Source: Hirundichthys speculiger
Taxonomy: Eukaryota > Chordata > Actinopteri > Beloniformes > Exocoetidae
Length of the DNA stretch: 64,000 nt
Assembly (NCBI GenBank): GCA_018398805.1
Contig: JAGFBZ010000336.1
Span: forward strand, 1 to 64,000
Direction: 5' to 3'
The stretch's first letter is position 1. Each line of letters opens with the position of its first letter. A program made the translations under genes and the position numbers. Under the pieces are notes generated by a model. The model ran no database searches. It had not been told where the DNA came from and was given only the letters and a program-made list of their open reading frames with translations. This document shows positions 21,929 to 32,787 of the stretch, piece by piece.

Positions 21929-22548
21929 TGTAACAGTCCTTGGATTTAAGAAGAAAATCGCGGAGCTCGACTGATGCTTGATTTCTTTATTTTAACAAGC
22001 AGTCCTCATGGCACCGTGAAACTAAAACAAACACATACAAACAATTCAATATACAATAGTCCATCAATAAAACAAAAAACACAGTTAACATACCTCGCTG
22101 CGCTCTTCCAAGGAATGTTAACTGCATGCGTGATTCTCAAAAAGGAAAATATTCCTCGACAAAATCTAATAAATAAACAAAGGCAAAATCGCCTTGTTAG
22201 GCACAAAATTCCAAACAAAACAAAAAAAAGAAAGAAACAAATACAACCAGCCAAACCAAAAAAAACACCCCTTACCTGGACTGAGCTGTTGCTGCTGCCC
22301 ACTTCCCATGGACTCAAAGGACGCTCTCTCCGTGCGGTGCTGCAGCAACCGCACCTGTCCTAATGATTGCGCGTCCCACAGGAAGTGGGCAGCTGCCTTA
22401 AATGCTCAGGATGCGCAGCCAGGGATAAATGAATAATCAAATCTCAAACTCAAACAACAATACAAACCCAATCCTCCCGAACATATTGCACTCTAAAATT
22501 TACATTTTATTTCCTAAATCCAATAAAATCCTTATGCCGTCCGTTACA
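21929..22548 (-). repeat. BEL/Pao 3' LTR (in element orientation)
   Basis: Starts TGTAACAGTCCTTGG and ends CCGTCCGTTACA on the plus strand, nearly identical to 40439-41059 and 47094-47713. A purine-rich tract (TGGTGGGAG on the minus strand) abuts it at 22549-22557, as expected for a polypurine tract. Confidence 0.9.
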
Positions 22549-22660
22549 CTCCCACCAATCATTCATCCAAACCATATACTGAATGATTCTAAATCCAAAA
22601 AAAAACATACATAACATACATACCCTTAGACATTTACATCAAACAACTTCTCGTTTCGAC

Positions 22661-25195
22661 CTATTGACCCTCAACCAAGAGCACCAATTTTTGCACTGGT
22701 CTTTCCACAATCGTAGGTTTTACCTTAGAATAGATTTTCCCTGCATCCTTTACTCCAATCTGTAACTTTACCCTTCGCACCAGGCCCTCGCTATCCATGG
22801 TTGTTTCCACCACACGTCCCAACTGCCATTGATTACGTGGAAGAAACTCTTCTTTAATTATCACCACATCATTTTTCTCCAGGTTGCGATGAGCCACGTG
22901 CCACTTTTGTCTGGTGGAAATGTTCGAAAGGTACTCTCGCTTCCATCGACTCCAAAACTGCTCAATCAAATACTGCACACGACGCCAACGTTTTATACCA
23001 TACACATCCTCACTCACAAACTTCCCTGGAGGTGGAAGCGCAGTCTTACTTTTCATTTGGATGAGGTGGTTTGGTGTTAGGGGTTCGAGAGAATTGGGGT
23101 CATTCAGCCCGTCTACGGTCAGGGGGCGGCTATTCACAATGGCCATGGCCTCGTAAAAGAGCGTCCTCAATGACGCATCGTCCAAACGACCTACACTCTG
23201 GGCTAAGGTGGCATTCAGCACATTTCGAATGGTGCGTATCTGACGCTCCCAAACCCCCCCAGCATGACTTGCTGATGGTGCATTAAACACAAATTCACAC
23301 TGCTGATCTGCCAGGAATGTTTGCACCACTTGAAAATCACATTGCTTAAGTGATACATTAAACTCATTTTTTGCCCCTATAAAATTTCGGCCCTGGTCAC
23401 AATAGAGCTGCTGCACAGCCCCTCTTAAACTGATCAGGCACCGTAGCGCGTTGATAAAGGAATCGGTGGATAGATCCTCCAACATCTCAAGATGGACAGC
23501 TCTGGAGTAGAGACAGGTAAATATCAACCCGTACCTTTTGTACTCTTTACGATTCCTTTTAATCATAAACGGTCCAAAACAGTCCATACCACAATGTGAG
23601 AATGGAGCAGACGCCTCCACACGTTCCTTGGGCAATTCTGCCATACGCTGCTCTTCCACTGGGCGCCTCAATTTCCGACACTGTACACACTTATGAATCA
23701 CCCTCGCGACCAGTCTACTGCAGCCGATAATCCAGAACCCATTTAACCTAAGCTCCATCTGAGTTCGACTTCTTCCTTGGTGACACACTCGAAGATGATA
23801 ATGAGACACGATGAGTTGAGTGACATGACTGTCTTTTGGTAAAATGAGGGGATGTCTAAAGTCTTCATCAAGTGAAGAGTGTCTAAGTCTCCCACCAACC
23901 CGCAACATGCCTTCCTTAAGAAATGGATCAAGATGGAAGAGATGACTTGAAGAAGGGAGACTTTCTACAGTCTCTAACAATTTAATTTCCCCATGAAAAG
24001 CCTGCTGCTGCACAAGTTTTATCACTGCCTCTGCAGCAGCCTCACGCTCCTTAACAGTCACCACCTTTGCACAGTGTTCCTGCTTCACAGACAGTCTCTT
24101 AATCCTCGCAACCACCTTAAGAAGAGTTGTCCAAGAAGAAAATCTTGACATGCGATCGAGAACATCTGTGCGGTCGCAAACTGTTGTAGCAAAGGCTTTG
24201 ATGCTCTTAACTTCTGGGTCACCGACCATAAGGTCTACAGATGGTTTGCGCCCTTCATACACATTATCCTTCCATAGGAAGTCGGGTCCTGTCAGCCAGT
24301 TTGTAGACATGATGTCGGAGGCTCTGAGTCCTCTAGAGGCATGGTCAGCTGGATTTTCCGCCGTATCCACATAATGCCACTGCTCTGGGCTAGTATGCTC
24401 TCTTATTAACTGGACACGGTTTGCTACAAACACGTGAAATCTTCGTGCATCATTGTTTATATAGGCCAGAGTAACCTGAGAGTCAGTCCAAAAAAACTCT
24501 TTATCAATCGTCATGTTGAGCTCTGTCTTCAACAGGACACTCAATCTAGTTGCTGTTACAGCAGCAGAGAGCTCTAAACGAGGAATGCTGGCAATTTTGG
24601 TCGGAGCAACTCTGGTCTTAGCCATGACTAGACTACAGTGGATCTTGTTTTTGTCATTTTTGTATTTCAAATACGAGCAGGCACCATATCCGACACTGCT
24701 AGCGTCTGAAAAATGATGTAATTCTATGCTCCTAACATTGTCAAACCCCTGTGGATGGTAACATCTGGGAATGGAGACTGCTCTCAAACTCGGCAAACCG
24801 CCCTTCCATTCCTCCCACCGTGAACACAGGTCCCCTGGCAGAGGGTCATCCCACTCGACGCTTCTATGACATAACTCCTGCAGAATGCGCTTGCCACTCA
24901 GGATGAATGGAGCTATGAACCCTAACGGATCATACACAGACGCTATGACGGACAAGATACCACGACGTGTGTCCGGCTTGTCTTTCAAATTTATGTCAAA
25001 GCTGAAACAGTCACTTCCAATGTGCCACTGGACACCTAATGCATGCTCCACTGAAGCTGGACTTGAATTTAAATCTAGGCATTCTATATTCACTGCCCTC
25101 TCAGATGGTTGCACACAGGAAAGAACCTCTTTTACATTAGAGTTGAACTTGTGAAGTCTCAGACCTCCTCTTTTACACATTTCCTGTGCTTCCAC
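22661..25195 (-). CDS. BEL/Pao pol: RNase H and integrase part
   Basis: 844 codons. In order: end of the reverse-transcriptase thumb; a Pao-type block (GILSVIASVYDPLGFIAPF); an RNase H-like region (HHFSDASSVGYGA, FFWTDSQVTLAYI); a zinc-binding HHCC segment (HYHLRVCHQG, CVQCRKLR); and the integrase core with the D-D-E residues in GMDCFGPF, YCDQGRNFIGA and GGVWERQIRTIR. The C-terminal LKREYLSNIS-type region follows. The sequence is a continuation of the reverse transcriptase frame at 25173-26306, separated by a frame change at an eight-G run (25223-25230), which could be a sequencing slip. Confidence 0.9.
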   Translation of the reverse strand: MEAQEMCKRGGLRLHKFNSNVKEVLSCVQPSERAVNIECLDLNSSPASVEHALGVQWHIGSDCFSFDINLKDKPDTRRGILSVIASVYDPLGFIAPFILSGKRILQELCHRSVEWDDPLPGDLCSRWEEWKGGLPSLRAVSIPRCYHPQGFDNVRSIELHHFSDASSVGYGACSYLKYKNDKNKIHCSLVMAKTRVAPTKIASIPRLELSAAVTATRLSVLLKTELNMTIDKEFFWTDSQVTLAYINNDARRFHVFVANRVQLIREHTSPEQWHYVDTAENPADHASRGLRASDIMSTNWLTGPDFLWKDNVYEGRKPSVDLMVGDPEVKSIKAFATTVCDRTDVLDRMSRFSSWTTLLKVVARIKRLSVKQEHCAKVVTVKEREAAAEAVIKLVQQQAFHGEIKLLETVESLPSSSHLFHLDPFLKEGMLRVGGRLRHSSLDEDFRHPLILPKDSHVTQLIVSHYHLRVCHQGRSRTQMELRLNGFWIIGCSRLVARVIHKCVQCRKLRRPVEEQRMAELPKERVEASAPFSHCGMDCFGPFMIKRNRKEYKRYGLIFTCLYSRAVHLEMLEDLSTDSFINALRCLISLRGAVQQLYCDQGRNFIGAKNEFNVSLKQCDFQVVQTFLADQQCEFVFNAPSASHAGGVWERQIRTIRNVLNATLAQSVGRLDDASLRTLFYEAMAIVNSRPLTVDGLNDPNSLEPLTPNHLIQMKSKTALPPPGKFVSEDVYGIKRWRRVQYLIEQFWSRWKREYLSNISTRQKWHVAHRNLEKNDVVIIKEEFLPRNQWQLGRVVETTMDSEGLVRRVKLQIGVKDAGKIYSKVKPTIVERPVQKLVLLVEGQ

Positions 25196-26345
25196 AATCA
25201 GGTCTGAGGCCTCCTTGACTGAGGGGGGGGATGCTCAAAAGCCCATCGTCAACATAAAAACCTGTCTGGATGAACGATGACGATGCTGCAGCTGGATATT
25301 CCAACTCATGCTGCTGTGCTAGGTATTTAAGGCCAAAATTAGCACACCCTGGAGAAGAGGCGGCGCCAAAAAGATGAACTGCCATCTGGTACTCTTTGGG
25401 CTCAGAGTCGAGGTTCCCATGCTGCCACCATAGAAACCTCAGATAAGTACGATGCTCTGGCACCACGAAGAACTGATGGAACATTTTTTCAACATCACAG
25501 ATGACAGCTACTGCCTCTCTTCTAAAACGGCAAAGGACTCCCAACAATGAATTTATAAGGTCGGGGCCCGTCATCAAGGTGTCATTCAGGGAAATGCCAC
25601 CGAATTTGGCTGAACAATCGAAAACTACCCTCAACTTGTCAGGCTTCCTGGGGTGATACACACCATGATGTGGTATGTACCAAACAATCTCACCAGGTAA
25701 AGCTTCAGGGGCGGGCTCAGCATCACCTTTACTGATCACACCCTCCATAAAGGCCTTATAATGATCCAAAAACTGTTGATTAACTCTAAGCCTTTTCTTC
25801 AGATGTTGCAAACGAATGATGGCTAACCTTTTATTATTAGGCAACGAAGGTTGACTGCAGCCTTTAAAAGGAAGAGGCATCTCCAGGTGACCATCCTCTC
25901 TCAAGTGGATGTTCTCACTAAGAAGTTGTATGAAACTTACATCCTCTTGAGAAACATATTTACCCTCAGAGTTTCTCTCACTGAAGTCTGACTCGAGAAT
26001 TTTCAGGACCTCTGAGGCTGATGGAACAGACAGCTCTCTTGCAACAACTCTGTGTACATATCTCTGACCTTCAGGTCTGTCAGGGTGAAAATTTGCAGCC
26101 CCTATTATGCTCCATCCCAGCTCAGTTTTCTGCGCAAACGGCTCATTAACACCACCTCTAATGACTTCTAGTGGAGCTAACGCGGCAGGACAGTCATATC
26201 CAATTAACAGACCGACTTCACAGTCTTGAAGTGGAGGCACCTCATTGGCAAGATGTTTAAGATGTGCCCACTGTAAAGCTGTGGTACTAGTTGGAATACA
26301 AGACATGTCAACAGGAATAAAGTCACGTGTGTACGCTTGCTGTAA
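25173..26345 (-). CDS. BEL/Pao pol: reverse transcriptase part (5' end cut by nested insertion)
   Basis: Contains the BEL-specific block CEVGLLIGYDCPAALAP, then ELGWSIIG, VVFDCSAKFGG, the palm with CDVEKMFHQF and the catalytic YVDDG box at about 25290. The frame is open from the nested LTR border (26345) and leaves frame at the G run 25223-25230. Upstream sequence continues on the other side of the nested element at 37694. Confidence 0.9.
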   Translation of the reverse strand, partial: LQQAYTRDFIPVDMSCIPTSTTALQWAHLKHLANEVPPLQDCEVGLLIGYDCPAALAPLEVIRGGVNEPFAQKTELGWSIIGAANFHPDRPEGQRYVHRVVARELSVPSASEVLKILESDFSERNSEGKYVSQEDVSFIQLLSENIHLREDGHLEMPLPFKGCSQPSLPNNKRLAIIRLQHLKKRLRVNQQFLDHYKAFMEGVISKGDAEPAPEALPGEIVWYIPHHGVYHPRKPDKLRVVFDCSAKFGGISLNDTLMTGPDLINSLLGVLCRFRREAVAVICDVEKMFHQFFVVPEHRTYLRFLWWQHGNLDSEPKEYQMAVHLFGAASSPGCANFGLKYLAQQHELEYPAAASSSFIQTGFYVDDGLLSIPPLSQGGLRPDCGSTGNV

Positions 26346-26349
26346 CTGT

Positions 26350-28197
26350 TGTAGGGGTACTCGTGTGACTTTATTAATATTTTAATAATTACCTAGGGTG
26401 CCACCGGCTTTTGTTAAAAAGACGGAAAACTTAAAAGAACAAATGAGTCACAATTTATAGTGGGTTCTTGAACGAGTTGGATTGGCCATGGAAAATCAAT
26501 CATCAGAGTCGCTAATACGTTGTACAACATTTATTTAGACACAGACAAGAACGCAAAACATATAAGACAGGCATATATATATATATCTACAAACAGGCAC
26601 ATTAACATCGCGAATTCTTCATATTTGGCTATAGCGCATGACAGGAAGTGACGATAGAGAGGAATAGGAAGGAAGAGAGAATCATAACAAAAAGATGGCG
26701 GGTACGCACGGGTTGCTAACAGCTAATCTGTTATCAAAGTGAACAACTTAATAAGGAGGGGCAATTCTCGAGCTAATTAGCTGCCGAATAATGGGGAAGT
26801 GTGGTCCGGACGTGGTCCGTGACGCACGGACCGGTCGGAACCGTCAACACTGGGAGACCACCAAATCTGATTCTCTGTCAGCCTTACCCTGGGCGAGTTG
26901 TCTGGCGGCTTACTGTCGTAGGCGCATCGGTTTTGGCACGGTTCGCAGTGGTGTCCTCCGGAAACCGTTGTCTGGTCGATGGCTCTCTTTGAAGTCCCTG
27001 GAGTCAGGTCTCCGGACGTAGCGCGTGACTCGGCGGGTCGTACCGCTTTCTCCCGTCTGGCAGGCGAGTTGGTCCCGTGGCCTCTGACTTCGGTCGACAG
27101 GAGCCGGCAGTTAACAGTTCGATTGCCCGTCAAAAAAACTGACGTGAAGGCTTACAAAGAAAACTTGTTCTCAACTTACAACTAACGTTTGTTAGTTGCA
27201 ATTATGCAGTGATCGTTCTATTACAGTCGATGGGCACGACTATAAAGCTTCTGTAAAAATGAGGGCTGGAAAAAGGGTGCCGAACAAAGTAACAACTTAA
27301 GAAAATTAAGATGGATTTCAGAGTCTTTATCGTACCACAAAATTTCAAAGAAAATAAAAATAAAAAGGAGGGAAAGTTTCAGAATTAAGAGGTAAGAGAC
27401 AAGAGCAAGAATAAGAGGACAAAGAGCGAAGAGAGACAGACAAAGGAGTCTCGTCTTATTTGTACTGATGAATATTAATGAGCGTTTATGCAAAACACAA
27501 AAGGGTCTGGTCGATGCTTCGTCCAATCAGAAGATGGGGAATTTTCCCGCCGGAATCAGGCGCACTGAATTCTGGGAGACGGAGTCCTTGACCATTTGTA
27601 GTACACAAAGTTTAAACAACATTTAAACCGTTAGTAACTTAATTATCAGGATGAAATAACCTCACAAACACAAATATCACAGTTATGCCACACAGAATAA
27701 TAACTTTTAACCTTTCATTTAACAAACTGTCCTGTGGAAGATCAGTTATAAATGACGGGAATTTTAACACACAAAATTAACCAGCTTAACTTCACAGTCT
27801 TCGTTATATGATCTTGAGTTGTAACATTTTAAGGAAATCAGTGATAGTTTTTGTTTGTCCTGTAAGAAAATTGTTTATATATATATACTTTTTATCGTCT
27901 GTTTCAGAAGACGAGAGGTGGGGGTTGTACAAAACTTCCCGGGGTGCGCTCTCCTGCACCAGCACGTCTGATAGATACCAGACCTCCTTTAGGAGTTGGT
28001 GTTTGCAAAATACCAACTGTCATGAAATGATGTTTAATGGCTTCTTAAGGTGGTCTCAGGGGAGAGTCACCATGGCAACGTGCATTCTTGAATTTTATGG
28101 CTTACGGTGCTTGGATCCGATTGGTACCAAAGGAAAGGTTTCAGGGCTGCAGAGCGGCTTTACTTTAATGAAATACACTCCGAAGAGGGATCCTACA
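26350..28197 (-). repeat. Nested element LTR (3' LTR in element orientation)
   Basis: Plus strand starts TGTAGGGGTACTCG and ends GGGATCCTACA. Near-identical to 35843-37689 and 42500-44338. A minus-strand AATAAA (26370-26375) lies 20 bp from its outer end and would serve as the polyadenylation signal. At 1.85 kb the LTR is long. Confidence 0.9.
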
Positions 28198-28210
28198 TCT
28201 CCCCCCTTTT
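28198..28210 (-). other. Polypurine tract of the nested element
   Basis: AAAAGGGGGGAGA on the minus strand directly abuts the LTR that starts TGTAGGATCC, the expected place for plus-strand priming. Confidence 0.75.
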
Positions 28211-29077
28211 GATCGATGCTTCGGGTTCTTTAGAAGGCGTCGATCAATCCAAAGGTCCCGTCTGAGGAAGGAAGGTCTGAACAGAGTTAGATCAGTGTCT
28301 CCCAGTATTCTATCGCTAACAGTCGATCTAGACTCCTACCATCCTTATAACGGTGTTACTATTTCTAAGTGAGCACACTCCGATGGCTCCATATTCTACT
28401 CATGGGGTAAGTTTATTTATCGTTAGCAAGAACCTTTTGGCGTGAGGATCTTTACAGGCATGCAGGACAAGACAGACGCAAAACACACAGTGAGTAATCT
28501 GAGCCGAGGTCTCGACCTTTGGCTATGATTGTCTATCCTAATTCTAATTCACATTTCCCAGGTATGGGCTAATCTACGATTTTATGACCACACAATAAAA
28601 AAGAAAACTTCTAAAAAGAAAAAGGAATCTAGGTGAAATGGGTATATTTCACATCATAAATTCGACAAAAAAAAAGGGTGTTCTACTAGTACACATCGGG
28701 GAGAGGGAAGGAAACTTCTACAAGAGCGAGGGGTTTATGGATGAGCACCCCCCTTTTGTCAGCTTCCTGCTGGACTCGTATCAGGCCGCTGGGGTCAGTG
28801 TTGTCGCTCTAGTGGGGAATGAGAGCATAGGCGTCGTTAGAAACATGTTGGAACAAACGTCAACTTAGAATCACACCAGGTACCCGTCTTCCAACTGGTT
28901 GGTAGACCGGTACCCACACGTTCGTGAGTTCGCTCGGACACACTTTATTCAAACTTATCCTACGCTGAGGGGTTGAACCAATAATTATCGCACTACCAGT
29001 CTACGCTGTCAACTATCGTTACAGGAGTGATAATTGCTCTAATTATCTCTGAGGAACGAAAGTATATATGATTCCTA
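28211..29077 (-). other. Region between integrase and 3' LTR of the nested element
   Basis: About 870 bp with stops in all minus-strand frames. No envelope features (signal peptide, transmembrane helix, long frame) were seen. It contains a second copy of the polypurine core (28748-28757). Confidence 0.5.
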
Positions 29078-29989
29078 CTAACTATTGGCTATCGTGTTGT
29101 CCCCTGCGAGTCCCATGGGGGTTTGGTGCAACTCGGTTGGGTTGCAATGGACCCGTCTGAAAAGGGGGTCCTTTCGGCCTCGATTGATCCTGCTCTGAGA
29201 CACCACTGGAGACAGTGTGTCGGTGACCGTGTGTGGTCCTGTCCAACGTGGAAGGAGTTTTCGTGTGAGCTTCCCTGGCTTGGTACCAGGTCTGGTATGC
29301 TGCAGGGGTCGGTAGCACCACACTTTGTCACTCACCTGAGGTTCCACGTGGGAGGTTTGCTGGTCATGATAGGCTTTCCGACCGTCGGTTGTTTTCTCTA
29401 GTCGTTTTTTCACAAAAACGAAAGTCGTGCGCGGGTGTACGTGCAGGTCGGCGAGGTATTGGAGCGCAACGTATGCGTTTGTTCGTTCTACCTGGCCCGA
29501 AGGTTGGTGTTGATGGCTGATAAGGGGTTTTGTTTTCGCCCCTAACGTCTGCCAGACTTGTTGCATCACGTCTGCGGTACGGTGCGTTCCCCGGTCGGAG
29601 TCGACGCGGTTTGGAAGCCTGAACCAAAAGGAGACGTGGTTCATCAGAATATAGGCTGTTGCCTCGGTCGTGTCATTGGTGGCTGGGAGGCGTTCAATCC
29701 ACGTGGTGGATGCGCGGGTCACAGCCAAGAGGTTTTTGTTACCTCGCGTCGATTCGGTGGGAGGTCCCATCCAGTCAATCTGGAGGTTGGACCAAGGAAA
29801 TGAGGTTCCCTGTTGTTGCAGGGGAGCTCTGTGTGTTGCTTCGGTGCCCTTGTGTCTCGCCGAAGGGGTGTCATGGGCATACATTAGCATCTCCCCCCTT
29901 TGTTTGCGGGGGACCACGAGCCCTGGCGAAGGGTGTGCTCCGGAAACACATTGTAGGATGCCCGTGACCATTCGAAATAGAGAACGCAC
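29078..29989 (-). pseudogene. Integrase remnant of the nested element
   Basis: 303 codons. The start (GLVVPRKQRGEMLMYAHDTP, then HKGTEATHRAP) holds the two histidines of the HHCC zinc site. The CxxC half that should follow is absent, as the sequence jumps to APLQQQGTSFPW. The DDE core is readable: LQIDWMGP, VDSDRGTH and GQVERTN. After it come a DKVWCYRP and RWTGPHTV-type C-terminal domain. The lost zinc half suggests a small internal deletion of about 45 residues, so the enzyme is probably inactive. Confidence 0.75.
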
Positions 29990-30008
29990 GGCTATTAAGG
30001 AGGGCGAG

Positions 30009-31289
30009 TCAGGAACGTCGCTGACGTTTGCCGGCGTAGCCTGCTGTTCGGGTGTGTCCGTTAAGGATTTGATAACGAATATAAAATGGCCGGGTCCTGA
30101 TCTTGAGAGCGGTTGAGTCGTCAGTCGTGAATGCAGGTTCGACGGACCGAGGGTCCGGAGGGTGATTCACGTCGTTACCGGTGGCGGTCGCTTTAGTCAT
30201 TGCACCGATGGGCGCAAATTGGGTGGGTGGGAGGGAGACAGGTAGCCACGCCTGGTTGAAGAGCTCCGGTGTGGCTCGTAAGGCGCTGTGTTCGGCTACT
30301 GTGCTCTCGATGTCATTCAGGTTCCTATCTGGACCTGGTATGTGGGCGTTGTCTCCGATAACTTTGTTACGGACGACGTCTAAGGGGAACCAGGAGGGCG
30401 TTATGGCTGACCGTATATTTGGGTTCTGTGGCGCCAGCGTGTTGCGCAACTCTTGGTTGGCGGCTGATCTGTCATCACCCAAATATCGGCGCACTTCTGT
30501 TACCTGGTTCTCGTGGCGTTCGGTGCCATTGGCCACAAGAGGGCAGTAGGGTTCGACTGCCTCGGACGCATTAGAAGAGCACGAAAGGTCATCTCGTCCA
30601 GCAGCTGCACCTGTTGGTGGCGTTGGACTTGGTTGCTCGTCCACCATCCGAGTTTTTAGGTCGGGTGGTTGGATCGAGTGTGGCCGGGGAAGGTTTGGGT
30701 GTTCTTTGGTTTCACCCGATGGGGTTTGGACAAAGTAACACCGTGCTTCTCTTGGCTCGTGGCCGGTCAGGGTCAAAGGTCGTTGGACTTGAGCCCAGAG
30801 CTTTTGCCGTTTGAAATCGATTACGGGTTCAAACCGGTTAAGCAGGTCTTTTCCTACCAGAAATGGAATGGAATCGAAAGGCGACACATAGACTGGGTGG
30901 ACCAGTTTCATGGGGCCAACGGACAGTTGGACGAGTGAAACGGTTGTTAGGATGACGTTCTCGTGGGAGAACGGTCTTACCTTCAATGAACATGGGCACG
31001 TTTTCAAATCCTTATTGGTTTGATTTGCGAATAGACGCAGTTGTTGGAACAGGGCAGTTGACATGATGGTCACGTCTGCAGCTGTGTCCAGCAAGGCGTC
31101 ACAGGTTATCATGCCCTCCAGTGTGAGGGGACAGGTAGAATTTTCGAGTGGAACCCTCTTCGGTGAGGTGGCAGACAAATTGGTTGACAGGTGGTTCCAC
31201 CTGGACCTTCGACTTGTTCTGATCTGCGGGTTCATCCTTCTCATCCAGTTGGGCGACCAAAGTGGCCCTGGGAGGAGGCGCGTCCTCAC
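30009..31289 (-). CDS. Protease frame of the nested element
   Basis: 426 codons. Near the start is an aspartic protease core with CDALLDTAADVTIMS (DTA in place of DTG/DSG) and, downstream, FLVGKDLLNRF. The rest is a 250-residue, proline- and asparagine-rich region without a recognised domain. It overlaps the gag frame by 191 bases in a different phase. Homology seems to pass from gag to protease near 31135, which may mean frameshifting or an indel. It stops 20 bases before the integrase frame. Confidence 0.75.
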   Translation of the reverse strand: MRTRLLPGPLWSPNWMRRMNPQIRTSRRSRWNHLSTNLSATSPKRVPLENSTCPLTLEGMITCDALLDTAADVTIMSTALFQQLRLFANQTNKDLKTCPCSLKVRPFSHENVILTTVSLVQLSVGPMKLVHPVYVSPFDSIPFLVGKDLLNRFEPVIDFKRQKLWAQVQRPLTLTGHEPREARCYFVQTPSGETKEHPNLPRPHSIQPPDLKTRMVDEQPSPTPPTGAAAGRDDLSCSSNASEAVEPYCPLVANGTERHENQVTEVRRYLGDDRSAANQELRNTLAPQNPNIRSAITPSWFPLDVVRNKVIGDNAHIPGPDRNLNDIESTVAEHSALRATPELFNQAWLPVSLPPTQFAPIGAMTKATATGNDVNHPPDPRSVEPAFTTDDSTALKIRTRPFYIRYQILNGHTRTAGYAGKRQRRS

Positions 31290-32787
31290 TTACCTCTGTG
31301 GGGTAATTAACGGGACGACTTTGGTCCACCCCCCTTTTGCTGGGAGAGACAACTGCTAGAGCAGCATCGCTAAGACTACCGAGTTCGGGGCCCGCGTCAG
31401 GGGTGCCCAGCGCGTCGTTGAGTCTAGCGGTCGCATGACTGACGGCAGAAACTGTGAAGAGATCAACCTCCTTTTTCGGATGTCCCTTCTCCATTTCCTG
31501 TAATAACAACTTAATGTTCTTCATTTCGGTTTTGGTCAGGTACAGAACCTCTTGTTCGTCTTCTACGTCGTGCTTAGTGTTTCTCGCATCTGAATGATCT
31601 CTCATTGGTGGAGGACGACGAGAAGTGGGCGGTGACCATTCTGACTGATATCTACCGTGGTTTCGGTTTCGATATCCGCGGTCCGAATGGTGAGGTACAG
31701 GTCGATCGTACCTGTTGTGTGGATACTTTCCCCGTTGGGGAGGCCCGTGAAATCCATCACGCCACCGTCGTTCGCTCAGTGGGGATCGTGGTTCACGGTC
31801 AGGCCGATAAGACCTGGCGCGGATGGGTTCGCGATTTGGTCGATTTGGGCTAGACGGAGGTGTGTGTCCTCGCCCATGTTGTGGTGCGAACGTAGGAGCA
31901 GGGGTTGATCGAGACGCTTTAGGTCTGGTGGCCCCTTCGAGCTCCATGGACAGGGGTTCTGCACTGATTGCGAAAACGGTGTGGTCAGGGGGCTTGGCAT
32001 GCGACTGTTTCTGCCTCTGGAAACCCAGACAAGCTAGCTCTCGTAGCTGTGCAATGCTGGAAGAGCGAGGGTTTGCCATGACCCCGAGATGGTGGCTCGT
32101 GGCGGGATGGAGATTTTGAACGAAGAGCGACTTAAAGTTCTGCTCTTCCTCCATCCCAGGCTCGTTACGAGTACCAAAATAGGCTTCGAGAAGTCTATAA
32201 TAGTACTGTTGGGGAGGCTCTTGTCGACCCTGTTTGACCGTAAGCGCTGCTGTCAGACCACATTGAGATGCACTGTCGGAGAACTCTTTCTCCAAAGTTT
32301 GGCACAACCTGTCGAAATCTCTTTTAACGATTTCAGGTTGGCGATCGACGAATCGGCTGACTTCACGATTTGCCGTCAACTTAATCAGATAAATTTTGTC
32401 CTGGGTCGAGGCATCAGGGAACCTTTGCAGGTAGAACCTGAGGTCTTCCAAGTATGCTCGAGTGTCATTTATCGCTCCAGGAACGGGTTCAAACTTTGGT
32501 ATGTGTCGGGCTAGCCTTTCTAATTCCCTGTCGGGGAGGCCCCGGGGAACCTGTTGAACCGCTGGGGAGGGCGACTGCCCTCGACGCATCGTGTCTAGGT
32601 TTGACTCACGAGGTTGATACGGGTTCGCGAATGGTGACATGAGTGGCGGTGAAGGAGGTTCACTACCAGCTCCTGGTACGCGAGGATCAGCCTTTAGTTC
32701 GATAGAGAAGGGCGGAGGTGTTCCAGCCGTTCTGGCTGTGAGGGACCTCCTCAGCTCTTTTCTAGCCGTCTCTAAGTCTTCGGCCAT
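31099..32787 (-). CDS. Gag-like protein of the nested element
   Basis: 562 codons. Residues about 90-260 form a capsid-like helical region (IPKFEPVPGAINDTRAYLED, FYLQRFPDAS, YYYRLLEAYFG, FKSLFVQNL), typical of Gypsy/retroviral Gag. It is followed by an arginine/glycine/proline-rich stretch (about 300-390) that would bind RNA. No CCHC zinc knuckle is present, which is unusual for Gypsy gag and recalls the GR-rich Gag of some other groups. The ATG lies 16 bases inside the upstream coiled-coil frame (-1 phase). Confidence 0.8.
   Translation of the reverse strand: MAEDLETARKELRRSLTARTAGTPPPFSIELKADPRVPGAGSEPPSPPLMSPFANPYQPRESNLDTMRRGQSPSPAVQQVPRGLPDRELERLARHIPKFEPVPGAINDTRAYLEDLRFYLQRFPDASTQDKIYLIKLTANREVSRFVDRQPEIVKRDFDRLCQTLEKEFSDSASQCGLTAALTVKQGRQEPPQQYYYRLLEAYFGTRNEPGMEEEQNFKSLFVQNLHPATSHHLGVMANPRSSSIAQLRELACLGFQRQKQSHAKPPDHTVFAISAEPLSMELEGATRPKASRSTPAPTFAPQHGRGHTPPSSPNRPNREPIRARSYRPDREPRSPLSERRWRDGFHGPPQRGKYPHNRYDRPVPHHSDRGYRNRNHGRYQSEWSPPTSRRPPPMRDHSDARNTKHDVEDEQEVLYLTKTEMKNIKLLLQEMEKGHPKKEVDLFTVSAVSHATARLNDALGTPDAGPELGSLSDAALAVVSPSKRGVDQSRPVNYPTEVSEDAPPPRATLVAQLDEKDEPADQNKSKVQVEPPVNQFVCHLTEEGSTRKFYLSPHTGGHDNL

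Noticed and set aside
26791..27185. Plus-strand frames repeated at 36290 and 42941
   Set aside because: They lie in the LTR, differ in frame between copies through indels, and have no coding signature.
30009..31289. Possible reverse transcriptase hidden in the C-terminal part of the protease frame
   Set aside because: I looked for YxDD, LPQG and RNase H motifs in the minus-strand frames between 29990 and 30950 and found none.
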